Shown piece after piece: positions 6,614-13,340 of a stretch of 13,340 bases of DNA. This DNA comes from CAKUFA01 sp963646285 (lineage in GTDB: Bacteria > Bacillota > Clostridia > Christensenellales > Aristaeellaceae). The translations under genes and the position numbers were made by a program. The stretch spans positions 1-13,340 of the forward strand of contig CAVIWF010000058.1 of NCBI GenBank assembly GCA_963646285.1. Reading direction: 5' to 3'. How positions within the stretch are numbered: position 1 is the stretch's first letter; each line of letters starts with the position of its first letter. The notes below the pieces were generated by a model. The model was not told where the DNA came from. It did not search any database and saw only the letters and a program-made list of their open reading frames with translations.

Positions 6614-7582
6614 TTATGCATTTGTGCCAGCTTCCGTGCTGCTGTCCAGCACGGTTTCCACAATGTATCTTGGCCTGCGCTTGGTTTCGTTATAAATTTT
6701 GCCGATGTATTCGCCAATGACCCCCAGCGCCAGCAGCTGAATGCCTCCCAGTGCCCAAATGGAGCACACCAGCGAAGTCCAGCCGCTGACCGTCTGTCCG
6801 CACAGCTTGCGGATCAGGGAATACAGCAGAATCACCGCCGCCACCACAAAAATGGCAATGCCCAAGTTCAAAATCAGCCGAATAGGCTTGACGGAAAAAG
6901 AGGTAATGCCGTCCAGGGCAAAGGCGATCATCTTTTTCAGGGGATACTTGCTTTCCCCGGCAAAGCGTTCCCCACGCTCGTACAGCACGGTATCCGACTT
7001 GAATCCCACCAGGGGCACCATGCCCCGGAGAAACAAATTGACCTCGGAAAAGGACATCAGTGCCTCCACGGCTCTGCGGCTCATCAGCCGATAATCCGCA
7101 TGGTCGTAAACAATATCCACCCCCATGGCCTGCATAAATTTGTAATAGCCGTGGGCGGTGGCCCGCTTGAAGAAGGTATCCTTCGCCCGGGAGGAACGAA
7201 CGCCGTAGACCACTTCGCAGCCTTCCCGGTACTTATCCAGCATTCGGTCTACCGCATCAATATCATCCTGCAAGTCCGCATCCATGGTGATGATCACATC
7301 CCCGTGGCGTGCGGCTTCTGCCATGCCTGCCAGCAGGGCGTTTTGATGCCCACGATTGCGGCTCAGCTTCACGCCGGAGAAGGTTTCATCCTGCTGATGA
7401 AGTGCAGCAATGATCTCCCATGTACGGTCGGAAGAACCGTCGTCCACAAACAGGACACGGCTGTCCGGGGCAATCCGACCGCCCTGCACCAGTGCTTCCA
7501 GCTTGGCCTTCAGCCGCTTGGACGTTTCCGGAAGCACTTCCTCTTCCTTGTAGCAGGGGACGACAATATACAATCGATCCAT
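6614..7582 (-). CDS. Family 2 glycosyltransferase, GtrB/DPM1-like membrane enzyme
   Basis: A 322-residue enzyme expected to move a sugar from a nucleotide donor (UDP or GDP) onto a polyprenyl phosphate at the inner face of the membrane. The GT-A catalytic domain occupies about 1-230: VVPCYKEEE at the start, DDGSSD (47-52), SRNRGHQNALLAG, and DADLQD (101-106) holding the metal-binding acidic pair. RGERFAGESKYPLKKM (203-218) is the usual segment before the membrane part. Two transmembrane helices follow at about 235-257 and 269-294, then GEYIGKIYNETKRRPRYIVE. This matches GtrB, YkcC and similar bactoprenol glucosyltransferases. The frame is open further upstream, but ATG 7582 is chosen because family homology begins there, GAAGGGA lies 5 bases upstream, and a consensus promoter sits just beyond; a longer version would overlap rlmD. 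No flippase or acceptor gene is adjacent, so the final product is unknown. Confidence 0.93.
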   Translation of the reverse strand: MDRLYIVVPCYKEEEVLPETSKRLKAKLEALVQGGRIAPDSRVLFVDDGSSDRTWEIIAALHQQDETFSGVKLSRNRGHQNALLAGMAEAARHGDVIITMDADLQDDIDAVDRMLDKYREGCEVVYGVRSSRAKDTFFKRATAHGYYKFMQAMGVDIVYDHADYRLMSRRAVEALMSFSEVNLFLRGMVPLVGFKSDTVLYERGERFAGESKYPLKKMIAFALDGITSFSVKPIRLILNLGIAIFVVAAVILLYSLIRKLCGQTVSGWTSLVCSIWALGGIQLLALGVIGEYIGKIYNETKRRPRYIVETVLDSSTEAGTNA

Positions 7583-7606
7583 GGGATCCCTTCTTTCCTT
7601 GAAAGC

Positions 7607-7635
7607 AGTATATCTTCCTTTCGAACCGTTGTCAA
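7607..7635 (-). promoter_or_regulatory. Sigma-A promoter of the glycosyltransferase gene
   Basis: Minus strand: -35 TTGACA (7635-7630, perfect), 17-bp spacer, -10 TATACT (7612-7607, 5 of 6). The ATG is 24 bases beyond the -10. Its -35 overlaps, on the opposite strand, the -35 of the rlmD promoter. Confidence 0.8.
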
Positions 7636-7657
7636 TCCGCTGAAAGATTGATAAAAT
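7629..7657 (+). promoter_or_regulatory. Candidate promoter of rlmD sharing its -35 with the divergent promoter
   Basis: -35 TTGTCA (7629-7634, 5 of 6), exactly 17 bp, -10 TAAAAT (7652-7657, 5 of 6). The leader to ATG 7713 is about 50 nt. The -35 is the near-palindrome TTGTCAA, read as TTGTCA on this strand and TTGACA on the other. Confidence 0.62.
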
Positions 7658-7712
7658 AGAAAGGCAAGCACTGATATAACGCGGCAGGACGCCGTTTTCA
7701 TGCGGAGGAATT

Positions 7713-9065
7713 ATGCGCAAGAACGATGAGGTGACCTTAACGGCAGATGCCGTAGGGACAGATATGGAAGGGGTGGCTCGGGCGGAAGGCATGGCGGTTT
7801 TTGTGCCCGGTTTGCTGCCGGGGGAAACCGCTGATGTTCGCCTGGTGAAGGTGCAGCCACGGTTTGCCTTTGGAAAGGTTGTGGGAAACATTGTAAACCC
7901 CTCCCCCCACAGGCGCCCGTCGGACTGCCCTGCCTGGCCCAGATGCGGCGGATGCAGCTGCCGCCATATGGACTACGCCGCCACGCTGGAAGCCAAGCGG
8001 AAACAGGTGGAAGATTGCTTCCGCCGCATTGGCCATCTGGAGGTGGAGGTGCCGCCGGTCAAGGGCATGGCGGATCCCTTCGGCTACCGGAACAAGACCA
8101 GCCTGCCTGTAGGCGGCACAGCCAAGGAGCCTGTCCTCGGCTTCTATGCGCCGAGAAGCCACACCATCATTCCAGCCGTGCACTGTCTGAATGCCATGCC
8201 CCCGGCAGGGGATGTGGCGGAAACTTTCCTTGCCTGGATGAGGGAGCATCATCTGCCCCCCTACCAGGAGGAAACCCACACCGGGCTGATTCGCCACCTG
8301 ATGGTGCGTGTCAACCGCCGCAAGGAAGCCATGGCGGTGGTGGTCATCAACGGCAGGGAGCTTCCCCACGCGGATGAACTGGCAGAAAGGCTGAAGCCTC
8401 TGGGGGTTATCAGCCTGATCTTGAATGAGAACAGAGAGAAAACCAATGTGATCCTGGGCCGGCAGTTCCGCACCCTGTGGGGCGCAAGCACCCTGGAAGA
8501 TACCCTGTGCGGCCTTCGCTTTCAGGTGTCTCCTGCCTCCTTCTTTCAGGTCAATCCCCAGCAGACGGAAGTGCTGTACCAAACGGCGCTGGATTTTGCC
8601 CAGCTTGCCCCGTCCGATACCCTGTGCGACGTGTACTGCGGTGCCGGCACCATTACGCTGATGATGGCCTCCCACGTTCAGCAGGCCCTGGGAATTGAAG
8701 TCGTGCCCCAGGCCATTGACAATGCACGGGAAAACGCCCTGCGCAACGGCATTACCAACGTTGACTTCCACCTGGGTGCCGCTGAAGAGGTGCTGCCCAA
8801 GCTGGTGCAGCAGGGACTTCGGCCGGATGTGGTGGTGGTGGATCCTCCCCGGAAGGGGCTGGATCCTGCCGTGATTGAAGCCATGGCCAACGTGTCCCCC
8901 CGGCGGATCGTCTATGTAAGCTGCAACGTGGCAACCCAGGCACGGGATGCAGCCCTGCTGAAGGAGCACGGCTACCTGCCTGAAAAAATGCAGCCGGTGG
9001 ACATGTTCTGCTGGACCAGCGGAGTGGAAAATGTAATGGCACTGACCCGGCAAATAGAAGCATAA
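7713..9065 (+). CDS. rlmD: 23S rRNA uracil-C5 methyltransferase (RlmD/RlmCD, TrmA family)
   Basis: A 450-residue SAM-dependent enzyme that makes 5-methyluridine in 23S rRNA; E. coli RlmD acts on U1939, and the single Bacillus enzyme RlmCD acts on U747 and U1939, so the exact site cannot be told here. An N-terminal TRAM domain (about 1-60) is followed by iron-sulfur ligands C72, C78 and C81 (Cx5CxxC) and a fourth at about C158. The SAM site is DVYCGAGT (306-313), then DPPRKG (377-382), the catalytic nucleophile C404 in VSCN, and the likely general base E439 in GVENV. GGAGG (7704-7708) precedes ATG 7713 by 4 bases. It is a single-gene unit with its own promoter and terminator, divergent from the glycosyltransferase gene. 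Confidence 0.95.
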   Translation: MRKNDEVTLTADAVGTDMEGVARAEGMAVFVPGLLPGETADVRLVKVQPRFAFGKVVGNIVNPSPHRRPSDCPAWPRCGGCSCRHMDYAATLEAKRKQVEDCFRRIGHLEVEVPPVKGMADPFGYRNKTSLPVGGTAKEPVLGFYAPRSHTIIPAVHCLNAMPPAGDVAETFLAWMREHHLPPYQEETHTGLIRHLMVRVNRRKEAMAVVVINGRELPHADELAERLKPLGVISLILNENREKTNVILGRQFRTLWGASTLEDTLCGLRFQVSPASFFQVNPQQTEVLYQTALDFAQLAPSDTLCDVYCGAGTITLMMASHVQQALGIEVVPQAIDNARENALRNGITNVDFHLGAAEEVLPKLVQQGLRPDVVVVDPPRKGLDPAVIEAMANVSPRRIVYVSCNVATQARDAALLKEHGYLPEKMQPVDMFCWTSGVENVMALTRQIEA

Positions 9066-9077
9066 GAAGCGTATACC

Positions 9078-9120
9078 AAAAGGGAGTCAACGTCTGCAAA
9101 GAGGCGCTGGCTCCCTTTTT
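9078..9120. terminator. Bidirectional terminator between rlmD and hsdR
   Basis: AAAAGGGAG (9078-9086) pairs with CTCCCTTTT (9111-9119). The stem extends by a T-G wobble and two more pairs (9087-9089 with 9108-9110), then after an A-C mismatch by two further pairs. Five Ts follow on the plus strand and four on the minus strand. It begins 13 bases after the rlmD stop and ends 2 bases before the hsdR stop. Confidence 0.88.
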
Positions 9121-9121
9121 G

Positions 9122-12100
9122 TCAAATACCGAAGAACCGTTCAAAGAAGGCTCTCAGTTTTTCAATAATCCTTTGCTTTTTCTTGGTGGTGTCTTTGTCA
9201 AAGAGCGACATGGGCGGCATAAGCTCAACAATGTCCGTGCCGGTGGTCTTCACGGCGCCCTCCCGGAAGGCACCCTCCATAAAACTGCGGGTTTTCTCTT
9301 CCTTCAAATGTTCTTCCTTAATGAGCTCCGTCAGCTGCTTCTCCTTCTCGGCTGCAACAAAGGCACGCCACTCCAGCATGACATCCGATACATCGTTAAT
9401 GCCTGCAAGGAAGGTTTCAATCAGTGCTTTCTTGCTGCGCAGCTCCGGGCTGGCATCCACCGCCTTCTGGATGGTAATGAGGATTTCCTTATCATCACAG
9501 TGGGAATCGTGATACTTCTCCACCAGCAGCAGAATATAGTCAATGTTGATTTCAATCTGCTTAATGAGCTCGATTTCGAACACGATGTCGTCGGTGATGT
9601 CCTCTTTTTCACCGGTGATCTTCCGCTTTTTCCATTCATCCCGCAGATCCTGATAACGGCCAAGGTAGTCCTGGAAGTCCCGCTCGCTGATCAATTCATT
9701 GCCGGCAAAGTCGTCAAAGGAGGCCAGCAGGTTCCGCATCCGCAGGATTGCACCCAGCAGCACAATGAATTCCTTCTGCCGCTGCTCGCCAATGATCTGC
9801 CCCTCCGACAGGGGAAACTTGCCGGTCAATTCCTCCATCATGTCCCGATAGCCCGGGTGACGCTCTCCTTCATCATCTTGATAGCCGAAGTAGTAATCCT
9901 TATACCCCCGCATGAGCACAATGCCGCCGGCCTTCTTATCCCCGAACAGGGAAATAGCGTCATCGGTGCGCTTTTGCAGGTTGCGGAAGCAAACAATATT
10001 GCCGAACGCCTTGATGGAGTTAAGGATCCGGTTGGTGCGGGAATAGGCCTGAATCAGCCCGTGCATTTTCAGGTTCTTATCCACCCACAGAGTATTCAGG
10101 GTGGTGGCGTCAAAGCCGGTCAGGAACATATTGACCACAATCAGCAGGTCAAGCTCCTTGTTCTTCATCCGCAGGGAAACGTCTTTATAGTAGTTCTGAA
10201 ACTTATCGCCGTCCGTGGAGTAATTGGTGTGGAACATTTCGTTATAGTCACGGATGGCGGATTCCAGAAACTCACGGGAACCCTGATCCAGCGCAGAGGT
10301 GTCCTCCGGGTTTTCCTCATCAAGGATGCCGTCGGTTTCCTCCTCGTTGGCACCATAACTGTAAATCACCGCCACGTTCAGCCTGCGCTGGGGGTTTTCC
10401 CTCATCTGCTTCTGGAACTCCGCATAATACAGCTTGGCAGCATCCACACTGGCCACGGCGAAGATGGAATTGAATCCACTGACCCGCTGCTTTGCCTTGA
10501 CTTCCCCAATTTGCTGCCGGCTGCCAGCAGAAGCGACCTCCCCAATGTTTTGCAGCACGTTGAAAGAATAGGTCTTATCCCCATGACCTCGATAGGTTTT
10601 CTGATCAAAGTGGGTCAGGATATAATCCGTAATCAGGCGAATGCGCTCCGGCGCAAGAAAGGCCTTTTCCCGGTTAATGTCCCACACTTCCTTGTCGTCA
10701 ATGTCCGGCTCGGCGTCCATGGTTTTGATGGTATCCACACGGAAGGGCAGCACATTCTTATCATTGATGGCATCCACGATGGTGTAGGCGTGGAGCTGGT
10801 CGCCAAAGGCCTGGGGCGTTGTGCGGAGGGTGGGGTTCTTGCTCACCCCTGCATTGACTGCAAAAATGGGCGTGCCTGTAAAGCCAAAGAGATAATACCG
10901 CTTGAAATACTTGGTAATGGCCTGATGCATGTCCCCGAACTGGCTGCGGTGGCACTCGTCGAAGATGATGACCACCCGCTTGTCAAACACTGCATGGCTG
11001 GTATTCTTCTTAATGAAGGTGGCCAGCTTCTGAATGGTGGTGATGATGATTTTCGCATTGTCATTTTCCAGCTGCCGCTTCAGGATGGCCGTGGACGTGT
11101 TGCTGTTGGCAGCCCCCTTTTCGAAGCGGTCGTATTCCTTCATGGTCTGGTAATCCAGATCCTTCCGGTCCACAACGAAAAGCACCTTGTCAATGTAGTC
11201 CAGCTTGCTGGCAAGCCGAGCCGTTTTGAAGGAGGTCAGAGTTTTGCCGCTGCCGGTGGTGTGCCAGATGTATCCGCCCCCAGCCACGGTGCCGTATTTC
11301 TTGTAATTATTGGCAATCTCAATGCGGTTCAAAATGCGCTCCGTGGCCACAATCTGGTAAGGCCGCATGACCAGCAGCAGCTTTTCATCTGTAAACACGC
11401 AATACCGGGTGAGGATGTTCAGCAGGGTGTGCTTGCAGAAGAAGGTTTTCGTAAAGTCCACCAGGTCAGGAATCGTCCGGTTATTGGCATCCGCCCAGAA
11501 GGAGGTGAACTCAAAGCTGTTGCTGGTCTTCGTCCGCTTCGCCTTCTGAGCCTTGGCATCATTGGTGTGGTTGAAGCGGGTGGTGTTGGAATAGTACTTG
11601 GTGTTTGTGCCATTGGAGATGACAAAAATCTGCACAAACTGATACAGGCCGCTGGATGCCCAGAAGCTATCCCGCTGGTAGCGGTCAATTTGATTGAACG
11701 CCTCCCGAATGGGCACGCCCCGGCGCTTCAGCTCAATGTGCACCAGGGGCAAGCCATTGACCAGCACCGTTACATCATAGCGGTTATTGTGGGCAGCCCC
11801 TTCCTGGGTGGAAATGGCATATTGATGGATGACTTGCAGGCTATTGTTGTGGATGTTCTTTTTATCAATGAGCCGGATGTTCTTGCTCTCCCCGTTGTCC
11901 CGGTGGAGCACCTGCACTTCGTCCTCCTGAATCAGTTTCGTCTTTTCCACCATGCCGCAATTCTCTTTTGCCAGCACTTCCCGCCAGAACCGTTTCCATT
12001 CGCTATCGGAAAAGGTGTAAGCATTCAGCTTTTCCAGCTGGGTGCGCAGGTTGGCAATCAGGTCGGCCTCCTTGTGGATGGCAAGGTATTCATAGCCCAG

Positions 12101-12232
12101 CTCCCCCAGCAGGCGGAGGAACTCATTTTCCAGGTCGGCTTCGCTTTGGTACGCCTCCGAGCGCCGGGCTTGGGGGGTGTACTCGGCGACAACGGTGCTT
12201 TCCTCGCTCTGGGAAACGATATTGAAATACAT
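9122..12232 (-). CDS. hsdR: Type I restriction enzyme, R subunit (HsdR)
   Basis: A 1036-residue restriction and translocation subunit of a type I system, which with HsdM and HsdS cuts unmodified DNA after ATP-driven translocation. The nuclease domain has the PD-ExK residues D153, E167 and K169, almost the numbering known for EcoR124I HsdR, which is also of nearly the same length; this suggests a type IC-like enzyme. Helicase motifs follow: Walker A GSGKT (327-331), DECH (425-428), TGTP (452-455) and AYSRTNRIL near 725-733. A C-terminal helical region contacts the methyltransferase and ends FERFFGI. ATG 12232 is chosen because family homology begins at MYFNIVSQ; the frame runs upstream to a TTG at 12280, but those 16 codons translate short repeats (IAHCSLLIAHF). 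There is no good ribosome binding site directly before the ATG; the nearest, AAAGGAG (12287-12281), is about 48 bases away beyond the repeats. Intact as far as can be seen. Confidence 0.96.
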   Translation of the reverse strand: MYFNIVSQSEESTVVAEYTPQARRSEAYQSEADLENEFLRLLGELGYEYLAIHKEADLIANLRTQLEKLNAYTFSDSEWKRFWREVLAKENCGMVEKTKLIQEDEVQVLHRDNGESKNIRLIDKKNIHNNSLQVIHQYAISTQEGAAHNNRYDVTVLVNGLPLVHIELKRRGVPIREAFNQIDRYQRDSFWASSGLYQFVQIFVISNGTNTKYYSNTTRFNHTNDAKAQKAKRTKTSNSFEFTSFWADANNRTIPDLVDFTKTFFCKHTLLNILTRYCVFTDEKLLLVMRPYQIVATERILNRIEIANNYKKYGTVAGGGYIWHTTGSGKTLTSFKTARLASKLDYIDKVLFVVDRKDLDYQTMKEYDRFEKGAANSNTSTAILKRQLENDNAKIIITTIQKLATFIKKNTSHAVFDKRVVIIFDECHRSQFGDMHQAITKYFKRYYLFGFTGTPIFAVNAGVSKNPTLRTTPQAFGDQLHAYTIVDAINDKNVLPFRVDTIKTMDAEPDIDDKEVWDINREKAFLAPERIRLITDYILTHFDQKTYRGHGDKTYSFNVLQNIGEVASAGSRQQIGEVKAKQRVSGFNSIFAVASVDAAKLYYAEFQKQMRENPQRRLNVAVIYSYGANEEETDGILDEENPEDTSALDQGSREFLESAIRDYNEMFHTNYSTDGDKFQNYYKDVSLRMKNKELDLLIVVNMFLTGFDATTLNTLWVDKNLKMHGLIQAYSRTNRILNSIKAFGNIVCFRNLQKRTDDAISLFGDKKAGGIVLMRGYKDYYFGYQDDEGERHPGYRDMMEELTGKFPLSEGQIIGEQRQKEFIVLLGAILRMRNLLASFDDFAGNELISERDFQDYLGRYQDLRDEWKKRKITGEKEDITDDIVFEIELIKQIEINIDYILLLVEKYHDSHCDDKEILITIQKAVDASPELRSKKALIETFLAGINDVSDVMLEWRAFVAAEKEKQLTELIKEEHLKEEKTRSFMEGAFREGAVKTTGTDIVELMPPMSLFDKDTTKKKQRIIEKLRAFFERFFGI

Positions 12233-12235
12233 GAT

Positions 12236-12274
12236 GAAATGAGCAATTAGTAATGAGCAATGAGCAATTACTAA
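12236..12274. repeat. Heptamer array between the IVP gene and hsdR
   Basis: AATGAGC- and AATTAGT-like heptamers in loose tandem on the plus strand. Within it TTAGTAAT (12247-12254) and ATTACTAA (12267-12274) form a perfect 8-bp inverted repeat. It separates the AAAGGAG motif at 12287-12281 from the hsdR start at 12232. Confidence 0.85.
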
Positions 12275-12292
12275 CTGCAACTCCTTTCTGAG

Positions 12293-12652
12293 TTATTTTT
12301 CATTGCTAATTTTTATCGTCTTGGTGATGGAAGTGAGAATTTTGATGATTTCCTTGCATTCCGAGTAAATACTGTCAAAGGCCGCCTTTTCTATGTAGCC
12401 GCTTTCATAGAGCAACTCCAGCCAATACTCCGTTTCGTTGGCTTCTTTATAGGAAATATACATTTTGGCGTAAAAGTCAGCCTTACTTTGCGCATGAGCC
12501 GCTTCTTTTGCATTTGCGCCGATACTTGTACCGCTGCGCAAAACTTGTTTTGAAAGAACGTACTCCTTTTTTGTTTCGCAGAGGTATTGATACAGCTTGA
12601 TAATTCGCAAAGCGAAAGCTTTACTCTTATTCAAAATGACATTTTCTTTCAT
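12293..12652 (-). CDS. Four-helix-bundle protein, 23S rRNA intervening-sequence (IVP/S23) family
   Basis: A 119-residue protein of the four-helix-bundle family first found inside intervening sequences of 23S rRNA genes, and structurally related to Avd, the accessory protein of diversity-generating retroelements. The pattern is clear: LNKSKAFALRIIKLYQYL, the helix-capping QVLRSGTSIGANAKEAAHAQS, FYAKMYISYKEANETEYWLE, then a last helix IIKILTSITKTIK. Length is typical. It is free-standing here, between hsdS and hsdR on the same strand, and not in an rRNA gene; no reverse transcriptase or variable repeat is visible. The ribosome binding site (GAGGA within the repeats) and the ATG are made of AATGAGG/AATGAGC heptamers, and the last codons (SNEK, stop) also carry a heptamer remnant. 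Local GC is about 40% by hand count, lower than hsdR. The biochemical role of free-standing members is unknown. Confidence 0.9.
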   Translation of the reverse strand: MKENVILNKSKAFALRIIKLYQYLCETKKEYVLSKQVLRSGTSIGANAKEAAHAQSKADFYAKMYISYKEANETEYWLELLYESGYIEKAAFDSIYSECKEIIKILTSITKTIKISNEK

Positions 12653-12662
12653 TGCTCATTCC

Positions 12663-13340
<678 letters not shown>

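Noticed and set aside
7583..7891. N-terminal extension of the glycosyltransferase
   Set aside because: It overlaps the rlmD coding region and both promoters, and family homology begins at MDRLYIVVPCYKE.
9119..12250. A 1043-codon open frame on the plus strand across the restriction gene
   Set aside because: It is the antisense of hsdR, whose frame has complete nuclease and helicase motifs; the plus-strand peptide shows no family features and has no ribosome binding site. High-GC codon use on one strand leaves the other open.

Overview
The window looks like a chromosomal segment from a Bacillota bacterium, probably a gut-type Clostridia member of the Ruminococcaceae/Oscillospiraceae kind. The evidence is strong GGAGG-type ribosome binding sites, consensus sigma-A promoters with 17-bp spacers, a VanZ-RDD fusion protein, an obgE-yhbY pair and an RlmD/RlmCD-type rRNA methyltransferase. 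GC content is moderate: hand counts of single lines give about 55% in hsdR and about 40% around hsdS and the IVP gene. The genus is an inference; no rRNA or other taxonomic marker is present.

Layout. Positions 1-523 (+) hold a possible 3' end of an unrecognised gene, then a small ferredoxin-like-looking protein. Positions 537-1664 (-) encode a VanZ-RDD membrane protein, with a perfect 25-bp tandem duplication just upstream of its promoter. Positions 1795-4788 (-) encode a 997-residue SWIM zinc-finger protein with BspA-like leucine-rich repeats and a long helical tail. From a divergent promoter region, obgE and yhbY (4966-6537, +) form a ribosome-assembly operon closed by a strong bidirectional terminator. 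A GtrB-like glycosyltransferase (6614-7582, -) and rlmD (7713-9065, +) diverge from two promoters whose -35 hexamers lie on the same seven bases. A second bidirectional terminator at 9078-9120 separates rlmD from the restriction system.

Positions 9122-13340 (-) are a type I restriction-modification locus in the order (hsdM expected beyond the right edge)-hsdS-IVP-hsdR. The hsdS reading frame runs without a stop into a pure tetranucleotide tract (GTCT on +, AGAC on -) that reaches the window edge with 13.5 copies. It reads as a TDRQ peptide in every frame, but only one exit frame continues into the target-recognition domain; the other two stop within 5-6 codons. This is the signature of a slipped-strand phase-variable specificity subunit.

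Between hsdS and hsdR sits a four-helix-bundle gene (the 23S rRNA intervening-sequence protein / S23 family, related to the Avd protein of diversity-generating retroelements). It is bounded by arrays of a 7-bp AATGAGC-like repeat in opposite orientation, giving perfect 12-bp terminal inverted repeats around a 448-bp segment. The repeats supply the hsdS stop codon, the IVP ribosome binding site and start codon, and the leader just before the hsdR start. The tetranucleotide tract and this cassette are the most interesting parts of the window.
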